From contig JAPWKG010000027.1 in the NCBI GenBank assembly GCA_028283625.1, positions 241,186 to 305,185 on the forward strand: a stretch of 64,000 nt of DNA, written 5' to 3'. The notes below the pieces were generated by a model. The model ran no database searches, was not told the origin of the DNA, and saw only the letters and a list, made by a program, of their open reading frames with translations. How positions within the stretch are numbered: position 1 is the first letter of the stretch; each line of letters starts with the position of its first letter. Shown piece by piece: positions 58,348 through 64,000 of this stretch. The position numbers were made by a program, and so were the translations under genes. This stretch comes from Acidobacteriaceae bacterium. GTDB taxonomy: Bacteria > Acidobacteriota > Terriglobia > Terriglobales > Acidobacteriaceae.

Positions 58348-59355
58348 ATGGCTTTCAAATTAATACGCGGCGTGATCGTCGGCGCTTCAAGCGCACTTGG
58401 CAAAGAACTGACCGAACAGTTGACGATGTCCCCTGCAAGCGCATGGGATCTAACGCTGTTGGATGACGGGGAAGCGGGGCAGGTGACCGCTGCAGGCGAA
58501 GAGGCAATGATCGTTCTGCCGCTGGAGAAGGCCACCTTTGAAGGTGCCGATGTCGTGTTTTTCGCTAGCACGACGGAGGTGACTGAGCGTTACTGGAAGA
58601 AGGCTCTTGCGACGAAGGCCGCGCTTGTTGATTTGACCGGAGCGCTTGGGCAGGAGGAAGGCGCAAAGATTCTCGCGCCCAGCGTTGGAACGACGAAGGC
58701 CGATCTTGAAACAACCGTGGTGCTTGCCGCACATCCCGCAGCTATCTTGATGGCGATGCTCGAAAAAGCAGTTCCACAGGCGAAACGCCTGGTCGCGACG
58801 ATTCTTGAACCTGCTTCGCAGCTTGGACAGATGGGAATGGATGAGTTACACGCACAGACGGTTGCGCTTCTCTCGTTCCAGTCCTTGCCCAAAGAGGTCT
58901 TTGGGGCTCAGGTGGCCTTCACGCTCCGGGATGAATTGGGTAGCGAAGCCAAAAAGAATCTGCACAGGACACGCAGTGTTGTGAGCGAGCAGCTCCGCAC
59001 GCTGCGTGGTGAGAGCTCGCGTTCTACTACCCTGCAGTTTCTGCAAGCACCGATTTTCCATGGTTACGGCGCATCGGTATGGATCGACACGGAAGCGAAA
59101 GTTTCCTTGGAAGCGATGCTTTTGGCGCTGACGAACGTCGGGATCAAGCCCATCACCGATTTCTCTGAGGAGGAAGAGGTTACCAATCAAGGCGTGAGCG
59201 GGCAGGCGGATGTCTTGGCACGTGTCCGCGAAGACGAAAATGGCATGGGCTTTTGGGTTTGGCTGGTGGCCGATAACCTTCACCTTACCGTCCGCAATGC
59301 AATTTCCTCAGCTCTGGAACTTCTTGAGCTTCGTCCCTCTGCAACACTGCAATAG
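58348..59355 (+). CDS. Usg-like aspartate-semialdehyde dehydrogenase homologue without catalytic Cys
   Basis: 335 residues, related to Asd but likely inactive. The NAD(P) fold begins IRGVIVGASSALGKELTEQL. The Asd/ArgC dimer domain is present (ATILEPASQLGQMGMDELHAQTVALLSFQ, HGYGASVWI). Where Asd has N-C-[ST], with the nucleophilic Cys, this protein has AHPAAILMAM, without Cys. The Usg-1 proteins beside asd in proteobacteria show the same loss. AAAGGA precedes ATG 58348. It is 12 bp after pssA. Its function is unknown; it could be structural or regulatory, or bind a partner. Confidence 0.82.
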   Translation: MAFKLIRGVIVGASSALGKELTEQLTMSPASAWDLTLLDDGEAGQVTAAGEEAMIVLPLEKATFEGADVVFFASTTEVTERYWKKALATKAALVDLTGALGQEEGAKILAPSVGTTKADLETTVVLAAHPAAILMAMLEKAVPQAKRLVATILEPASQLGQMGMDELHAQTVALLSFQSLPKEVFGAQVAFTLRDELGSEAKKNLHRTRSVVSEQLRTLRGESSRSTTLQFLQAPIFHGYGASVWIDTEAKVSLEAMLLALTNVGIKPITDFSEEEEVTNQGVSGQADVLARVREDENGMGFWVWLVADNLHLTVRNAISSALELLELRPSATLQ

Positions 59356-59393
59356 GCGAGGTACAATAAGGAAGAAGCCACTTCTTCAAGAGC

Positions 59394-59434
59394 GCCGGGA
59401 TGGCGGAACTGGCAGACGCAGCGGACTCAAAATC
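59394..59434 (+). tRNA. tRNA-Leu(CAA), 5' half only
   Basis: Acceptor strand GCCGGGA, TG, the D-arm with GGCAGAC, then the anticodon arm GCGGACTCAAAATC, loop CTCAAAA, anticodon CAA. In a complete tRNA-Leu the 3' anticodon strand would be TCCGC. Here the match stops after TC, and the next bases (GTCCAAGACAGTG) show no variable arm, no T-loop GGTTCGA and no acceptor strand. So the gene is cut inside its anticodon stem, at the junction with the integrated element. The complete 3' half is not in the window. Confidence 0.75.
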
Positions 59435-59567
59435 GTCCAAGACAGTGTTGATGTAGCCATCAAATAACTGAAAATAAAAGACTTATACGAAATGCGTCTC
59501 AAGGCTTTCTGTTACACAACCCTTTCACACTTTGGTGTATGTTGGAGGTGTCAGGAGGTGCTTTCGC

Positions 59568-60836
59568 ATGTCCGAACACCACACCATCCTCGGTGGCAAG
59601 GTTCACGTCTACAAACGTCCGAATAGCTCAAGCTGGCAATGCGCGACGTATCTAGCCGGAAAGAACCGGCGCACAACAACCAAAGAAGACAGCCTCTCAA
59701 AAGCAAAAGAGTTTGCTGAAGACTGGTACCTGCAGCTGCGCGGTAAGCTTCGCGACGGCGAGCTGAAGACCGGCAGAATGTTCCGTGATGCAGCGAAGCT
59801 ATACCTGCGCGAGTTTGACATCATGACGCAGGGACAGCGCAGTTCGAAATATGCTTCGGGACAACATGCGCGTGCAAATGTCCATCTGGTGCCGTTCTTC
59901 GGAAGCATGGTTCTTCCCGAGATCACCGCGGGCAAAATCAATGAATATCGCATCCATCGACTAGAAGAAGCCAAGGCATCCCGGGGCAAGCCTCCAGCAC
60001 ATAGCACGATGCATCAGGAGATCGTGACACTGCGCCAGATTTTCAAAACGGCGTTGCGGCACGGATGGATCGACCATATGCCGGACATGTCCGCGCCCTA
60101 TCGAGCGTCGGCCAAGATTTCTCATCGAGCTTGGTTCTCACCGGAAGAGTATAAGCAGCTTTACGAAGCGACCCGCAAACGGGCGCAACACCCGAAACAG
60201 CCACGATTCCGTTGGGAAGCGGAGCAACTTCACGATTACGTCTTGTTCTCCGCAAATACCGGGCTGCGGCCCGATGAAGCGATGCGCCTTCAGTTTCGCG
60301 ATGTGAAGATCATCGAAGATGAAGGCAGCGGCCAAACGATCTTGGAGATCGAAGTTCGAGGCAAGAGAGGTATTGGCTTCTGCAAGAGCACAGCAGGAGC
60401 GGTGCGACCATTCGAACGGTTGAAGACTCGTCCTCGCCCTGATGGTGGACCCGGACGGGCAGGAAGCCGTAAGGAAAGCGGCGAATGGCAGCACCCAGGA
60501 CCAACTGACCTTCTGTTTCCGAAGTGGTCGCGTGACTTGTTCAACGCAATTCTTGAAGAAGAGAAGCTGAGGGTTGATCGCGATGGAAGGCCGCGAACGG
60601 CTTACAGCCTTCGGCACACCTACATCTGTTTGCGGCTGCTCGAAGGTGCCGACATCTACCAGATCGCAAAGAACTGCCGGACAAGCGTAGAGATGATTGA
60701 GAAATACTATGCGGCCCACCTGAAGACTCAGCTTGATGCCTCTGCGATCAATGTGATGAGGCCGCGCCCAAAGAAGGACGTGGCAAAGAAGGGACCCCGG
60801 AGGGCCGAGTCACAGACGTTGGCAGATGCGATGTAG
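59568..60836 (+). CDS. int: Tyrosine recombinase / integrase
   Basis: Site-specific recombinase of about 422 residues that would insert and excise the element at the tRNA-Leu anticodon arm. An N-terminal AP2-like part (VHVYKRPNSSSWQCATYL) and a SAM-like core-binding domain (about 75-175) precede the catalytic domain. Catalytic residues are visible: R234 in TGLRPDEAMRL, a Lys in EVRGKRG, R349-H350 in YSLRHTYI, and the nucleophilic Tyr at about 380-381 in EKYYAAHL. ATG 59568 follows AGGAGG; the upstream in-frame codons to 59532 have no such site. It is read away from the tRNA half. It ends 9 nt before a double hairpin. Confidence 0.92.
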   Translation: MSEHHTILGGKVHVYKRPNSSSWQCATYLAGKNRRTTTKEDSLSKAKEFAEDWYLQLRGKLRDGELKTGRMFRDAAKLYLREFDIMTQGQRSSKYASGQHARANVHLVPFFGSMVLPEITAGKINEYRIHRLEEAKASRGKPPAHSTMHQEIVTLRQIFKTALRHGWIDHMPDMSAPYRASAKISHRAWFSPEEYKQLYEATRKRAQHPKQPRFRWEAEQLHDYVLFSANTGLRPDEAMRLQFRDVKIIEDEGSGQTILEIEVRGKRGIGFCKSTAGAVRPFERLKTRPRPDGGPGRAGSRKESGEWQHPGPTDLLFPKWSRDLFNAILEEEKLRVDRDGRPRTAYSLRHTYICLRLLEGADIYQIAKNCRTSVEMIEKYYAAHLKTQLDASAINVMRPRPKKDVAKKGPRRAESQTLADAM

Positions 60837-60844
60837 TTGTTTTG

Positions 60845-60920
60845 CCCGGATGGAAGCATCCGGGTTTGCTTTGGCACCGGATCAGGGCCGCTGCGGCCCG
60901 CTTTGATCCGGTGCCGTTTT
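60845..60920. terminator. Two hairpins after the integrase
   Basis: Hairpin one: CCCGGATG (60845-60852), loop GAAG, CATCCGGG, then TTT. Hairpin two: GGCACCGGATCA (60873-60884) with TGATCCGGTGCC (60904-60915), enclosing an inner GGGCCGC/GCGGCCC stem, followed by GTTTTT. They would separate integrase from hipBA transcription. Confidence 0.8.
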
Positions 60921-60946
60921 TGCACACGAGCGTGTGCCAGTTGTGC

Positions 60947-60966
60947 TTGCCTTATAAACAAGGCAA
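60947..60966. promoter_or_regulatory. Putative HipB operator
   Basis: Inverted repeat TTGCCTT-N6-AAGGCAA, 41 bp before the hipB start codon. A partial third half-site (AAAGCCTTAT) lies at about 60986-60997. HipB-type antitoxins repress their own operon through such paired sites, so autoregulation is a fair guess. A separate 7-bp inverted repeat, GCACACG-AG-CGTGTGC, lies at 60922-60937. Confidence 0.5.
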
Positions 60967-61007
60967 ATGGCTTGAAAACTACCTAAAAGCCTTATATATT
61001 AGTCATT

Positions 61008-61265
61008 ATGTTGCCTATTGCGACCATTGCCGAGCATATTGCGCGCAAGCGAAAAGAACTTGGTCTCAGCCAGTCGGCGCTCGCCAAGAAGGCTCATATT
61101 GGTCGGTCGACTTTGGATGCGCTTGAAAATGGACGCATGGGAGAGTTGGGCTACACGAAGATCAACAATATCCTCTCCGCTCTCGGGCTTGAGCTGAGAA
61201 TTCAAGAAATTGCTTCTCGCAGACCAACACTAGAAGAGCTAATGAGCGAGGAGCACCATGATTAA
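61008..61265 (+). CDS. hipB: HipB-like antitoxin, XRE-family regulator
   Basis: 85 residues with a Cro/C1-type helix-turn-helix at about 9-62: IAEHIARKRKELGLSQSALAKKAHIGRSTLDALENGRMGELGYTKINNILSALGLEL. It would bind the operator sites upstream and neutralise HipA. Its last 8 bases overlap the hipA start (ATG 61258), and GAGGAG within its end serves as the hipA ribosome-binding site. The order antitoxin-toxin with overlap is that of hipBA. It carries a short acidic tail (EELMSEEHHD). Confidence 0.88.
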   Translation: MLPIATIAEHIARKRKELGLSQSALAKKAHIGRSTLDALENGRMGELGYTKINNILSALGLELRIQEIASRRPTLEELMSEEHHD

Positions 61266-62502
61266 GGTTTGGACGGATTCTCAGGAAGCAGGAATGCTGG
61301 ATCGGTTAGGCGAACGCGGCAGCAGCTTCGCCTACGTACCGGAGGCTCCACCTGCTCGCGCCGTCTCGGCGACGATGCCTGTTCGCCTTCCATCCTGGGA
61401 TATAGGTTTTGGATTGCCGCCGATCTTCGAAATGAATCTTCCGGAAGGTGTGCTCCGTGAACGGCTGCGTCTCGCCTTTGCGAAAGCTACAGGGACCTTC
61501 GACGAATTCGATCTATTGGGTGTTGTGGGTCGGTCGCAGGTTGGGCGCATTCGATATACGGGACAGCGTGAACAACTTCAGGAAGATGTTCCTTTCCAGT
61601 CGGTCGATGAGATTTTGGAGCACCGACGTGGTGGCGACCTCTTCCGCTATCTCATAGAGAAGTTCGCGACCTACTCCGGTATCAGTGGGGTGCAGCCCAA
61701 AATTCTGGTGAGAGACGAAGCGGCCTTCTCTGCGTTCGATGGTTCAGGCCAGCGCTTTTCCGAGAGCTATCGAGGTGCGACGCACATTGTGAAGTTTTGG
61801 GAACAGAACGAGTATCCGCAGCTCGCCGCAAACGAATACTTCTGCCTCGAAGTGGCCAAAGCTTGCGGTTTGGATGTGCCTTCGTATCGGCTTTCAGATG
61901 ATGCTCAAGCACTCGTGATTGACCGCTTCGACCTTCGCGCTGATGGATCGTATCGAGGCTTCGAAGATTTCTGCGTGTTGAATGCCAGGCGGACCGATGA
62001 GAAGTATCGCGGAAGCTATGAAACGTCCATCATGAAACGATTTGCGCAGTTCGCGAACTCTCCCCAGGTTGTCGCGGACACGGAGCGCCTCTTCACGCTC
62101 ATTGCTCTCAACTGCGCTTTGAGGAATGGCGACGCTCACCTGAAGAACTTTGGGATTATCTACGACGATGTTCAAGGCGAGGCAAGACTCGCTCCGGTAT
62201 ATGACCTTGTGACGACGTCCGTGTATTTGCCAAAAGACAGCATGGCGCTCACGCTGAACGGTTCGACTCGTTGGCCAACCACGAAAGACCTTCAACGTTT
62301 GGGCGAGACTCGCATGGGTGGTTCCCCGGCAAGAGTTGCAGCGATCCTTGATCGCATTGCTGACGCAATGACTGAAGTTGGACTAGCGATGAAGCGCTAT
62401 ATCAAGACTCACCCTGAGTTTGAGCAGATAGGTTCTCTCATGCTGAGGGAATGGCAAACGGGGCTTGATTTTTCTATCAGGAGAGGATCGCAGCCCACAT
62501 AA
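61258..62502 (+). CDS. hipA: HipA-like serine/threonine kinase toxin
   Basis: 414 residues. In E. coli, HipA phosphorylates glutamyl-tRNA synthetase and causes persistence. The N-terminal HipA_N/Couple_hipA region (FGLPPIFEMNLPEGVLRERLRLAF) is present. The kinase core follows: SGISGVQPKILV, where the P-loop Ser and Lys lie; HIVKFWEQNEYPQLAANEYFCLEVAKACGLDVP; catalytic NGDAHLKNFGI; and the metal-binding DLVTTSVY. All key residues are intact, so the toxin is probably active. It overlaps hipB by 8 nt. A small 7-bp hairpin (62492-62511) straddles its end. Confidence 0.88.
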   Translation: MIKVWTDSQEAGMLDRLGERGSSFAYVPEAPPARAVSATMPVRLPSWDIGFGLPPIFEMNLPEGVLRERLRLAFAKATGTFDEFDLLGVVGRSQVGRIRYTGQREQLQEDVPFQSVDEILEHRRGGDLFRYLIEKFATYSGISGVQPKILVRDEAAFSAFDGSGQRFSESYRGATHIVKFWEQNEYPQLAANEYFCLEVAKACGLDVPSYRLSDDAQALVIDRFDLRADGSYRGFEDFCVLNARRTDEKYRGSYETSIMKRFAQFANSPQVVADTERLFTLIALNCALRNGDAHLKNFGIIYDDVQGEARLAPVYDLVTTSVYLPKDSMALTLNGSTRWPTTKDLQRLGETRMGGSPARVAAILDRIADAMTEVGLAMKRYIKTHPEFEQIGSLMLREWQTGLDFSIRRGSQPT

Positions 62503-62610
62503 TAGTGGGCTTTCGACATGAGTGTAGCAGCATCGGTATCTTTGATATGCAAGGCGTCTATGCAAAAAGCGAACTAAAGCAAGAGATAGTTCTCAGGAAG
62601 GTTTGCCCCG

Positions 62611-63174
62611 TTGAACGCGGTTGAGATTGAAGAAGCGATATCGCAGCTTGCGGAACAGCCGTTTGATGCTGCGAATTTCCCGTATGCCTTTCTTGAAGCC
62701 TTCGGCAACAAGGAGACGACGATCAAGCGGCTGCGCGCGGGTGCGACGAACAAGTCCGACCTTGGCGGGGTTCTCCAGACCGGCAGCATTCACATTGTCA
62801 CTTGTAATGCGGGGCAAGTTACACAGGCGCTCCGGGCGCTGAAGGAAAGCCCTGCGACTGCCAAAGCCAAGGCAAAGTTTGTTCTGGCGACCGACGGCGT
62901 GGACTTCGAGGCCGAAGAGCTAGCGGGCGGGGAGACCGTCGCCTGTGCCTATAGTGATTTTCCCAACCACTTCGGTTTCTTCCTGCCGCTGGCCGGTATT
63001 ACGACCGTTCAACAGATCAAAGAAAACTCGTTCGACATTCGTGCAACGAGCCGCATGAACAGGCTCTACGTCGAACTGCTGAAGGACAATCCTGAGTGGG
63101 GTAAGGCTGAACGCCGCCATGACATGAATCACTTCATGGCACGGCTTTCTTGCGATCCGTCGGTCCCCCATTGA
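62611..63174 (+). pseudogene. Truncated N-terminus of an MmeI-like (type IIL) DNA methyltransferase
   Basis: 187 residues. The text matches the N-terminal module of large class I SAM-dependent methyltransferase / type IIL restriction-modification proteins: FPYAFLEAFGNKETTIKRLRAG, then KFVLATDGVDFEAEELAGGETVACAYSDFPNHFGFFLPLAGI, ATSRMNRLYVELLKDNPEWG. Full proteins exceed 900 residues and go on after NHFMARL with an FCFFAEDT-like segment. Here the match stops at HFMARL, followed by SCDPSVPH and a stop, so helicase-spacer, methyltransferase and target-recognition parts are gone. A remnant of a deleted system is likeliest; a short functional product cannot be excluded. The start is TTG 62611 after AGGAAGG. 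Confidence 0.8.
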
Positions 63175-63243
63175 TGCCCCCAGGATTCTGCGTGTAAACT
63201 CCGGATACCGCAAAAACACTGTTCTTAGAAAGGAAGTCACTGG

Positions 63244-63984
63244 ATGCCGGTTTACTTAACACTTGAGGGGGGCAAAGTGCTTGAAGTGCACGGCTTTGGG
63301 AGCGGCAGGCCCTCCAGCGGTCCGCACACTGTCAAATTCGAAGACGAGGGCGTATTGGCAATTTACTCAAAGGGCTTACTGGGATGGAAGAAGATCTATT
63401 GGTCATCCTTCGGTAAGCTCGAATTCTTCGTCGGTACAGTAGGCGTCCAGACTGGCGGTGGCTGGGTTGGCGGAGGTTTCGGTGTCGGAGACGCTGTGAA
63501 AGGTGCGTTGACCGCATCGATTCTCAACGCCCTCACCACGAAAAATCGCGAATATGCTGTCCTGACCGTTGTCGATAATGACTTAGCTACGGGTGCCCAG
63601 AAGCACTTTTGCATGGGTTTCCAAGGGATCGACGAGGCTACTCTGCGTCGTAAGTTGGCTGAAGTAATCCCCGCGTGGACAGAACCGGTCTGTGTGCAAC
63701 TAGAGAGCGTCTTCAGCCAGTGCAGAGATAAGGCCGACGCCCTCGAAGCTATTGAGCTGGTCACAGGGTGTTTAGAAAGAGGAATCTTGTCGGAAGAGCA
63801 GGCAGAACGTATTTTGGCCGTGCCCAAGAAACTGGTTCCCGAAGCTTTTGCCACAGCTACTCCTCAGATAACGTCCCCGAGTAGAGTGGAGCAATTGAAA
63901 ACGCTCAGCGACCTACGCGCTTCAGGTGCTCTTTCGGAAGAAGAATTTCAAGCCGAAAAGCGACTCATTCTCGCTGGTCAATGA
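63244..63984 (+). CDS. SHOCT-domain protein of unknown function
   Basis: 246 residues. The C-terminal 30 residues (LKTLSDLRASGALSEEEFQAEKRLILA) form a SHOCT domain, a short motif found at the ends of many small bacterial proteins and thought to mediate oligomerisation. The N-terminal 110 residues (VKFEDEGVLAIYSKGLLGWKKIYWSSFGKLEFFVG, then a Gly-rich WVGGGFGVGDAVKG) look like a PH-like or bacterial PH fold followed by a helical part (DATLRRKLAEVI, ERGILSEEQAERIL). There is no signal peptide or membrane helix. ATG 63244 follows GAAAGGAAG. It is the last gene of the window, inside the element; its role is unknown. Confidence 0.75.
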   Translation: MPVYLTLEGGKVLEVHGFGSGRPSSGPHTVKFEDEGVLAIYSKGLLGWKKIYWSSFGKLEFFVGTVGVQTGGGWVGGGFGVGDAVKGALTASILNALTTKNREYAVLTVVDNDLATGAQKHFCMGFQGIDEATLRRKLAEVIPAWTEPVCVQLESVFSQCRDKADALEAIELVTGCLERGILSEEQAERILAVPKKLVPEAFATATPQITSPSRVEQLKTLSDLRASGALSEEEFQAEKRLILAGQ

Positions 63985-64000
63985 TGGCTCCCCACCGGAT

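Larger units (their letters stand above)
59435..64000. mobile_element. Integrated genomic element (left end) at tRNA-Leu
   Basis: The region after the broken tRNA holds an integrase, HipBA, a truncated restriction-modification fragment and a SHOCT protein, all on the + strand. A tyrosine integrase beginning 133 bp from a cut tRNA is the classic mark of a phage, ICE or island end. The right end lies beyond the window, so size, type and the second attachment site are unknown. No structural phage or conjugation gene is seen here. Confidence 0.75.

Noticed and set aside
59394..59600. Group I intron in tRNA-Leu
   Set aside because: Known bacterial tRNA-Leu introns lie within the UAA anticodon; here the break is at the 3' side of the loop and is followed by an integrase, with no 3' exon within reach.
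60845..60966. CRISPR-like repeats
   Set aside because: The several inverted repeats differ in sequence and have no regular spacing; they fit terminators and an operator.

Overview
The window looks like chromosomal DNA of an acidobacterium, probably class Terriglobia / family Acidobacteriaceae (Granulicella, Terriglobus or Edaphobacter type). This rests on the moderately high GC content, the gene content (GH20/NagA amino-sugar genes, an Nramp-like transporter with a soluble MgtE-N/CBS protein, LemA/TPM, AddAB-like nuclease, Psd/PssA) and general protein style. No rRNA or other phylogenetic marker is present, so the assignment is inference. About 59.4 kb is ordinary chromosome. The last 4.6 kb is the left end of an integrated element.

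Layout. 1-1524: 3' part missing of an oleate hydratase. 1635-10178: a cell-wall amino-sugar salvage cluster. It holds a giant fusion (sodium:solute symporter + AmiE-like serine hydrolase + NamZ-like muramidase), a BadF/MurK-type sugar kinase, NagA and a secreted GH20 hexosaminidase. The fusion gene is broken by a 49-nt poly-C tract. 10284-16796: LolA-like protein, type IV pilin, TolC-family protein, a shrunken GH13-like protein without catalytic motifs, an M16 protease and a DUF1905/YdeI protein. 16873-18115: an ECF sigma factor operon with a membrane protein and a 58-residue ORF. 18192-26015: MHS transporter, ABC exporter, HemW, threonine aldolase and a two-component pair. 26171-33620: AddA/AddB-like helicase-nucleases and an MFS protein. 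33811-41888: SCO-like lipoprotein, small membrane protein, second ABC exporter, M1 aminopeptidase and oligopeptidase B.

42030-47880: DUF4142 protein, TPM and LemA, then a possible Mg2+ module. That module is a soluble PRC/MgtE-N/CBS protein, a CgeB-like glycosyltransferase, a 21-codon leader ORF and an Nramp-related transporter with altered metal-site motifs. 47877-59355: housekeeping genes (NUDIX, HAD, gluconokinase, AmpG-like permease, Lon, hydrolase, TsaB, RimI, Psd, PssA, Usg-like). 59394-64000: the 5' half of a tRNA-Leu(CAA) cut in its anticodon arm, followed by a tyrosine integrase, HipBA, a truncated MmeI-type methyltransferase fragment and a SHOCT-domain protein.

Most noteworthy points: the transporter-AmiE-NamZ fusion and its poly-C frameshift; a 26-bp promoter-like motif (GCAAT-N16-CGTC) shared by the ECF operon and the second ABC exporter; the Nramp-like/MgtE-N pairing with a translation-coupled leader; and the tRNA-Leu left unrestored at the integrase-proximal junction. 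No CRISPR array, rRNA or insertion sequence was recognised. No gene-free stretch exceeds 300 bases; the longest is 55466-55750, in which I see only divergent upstream sequence.
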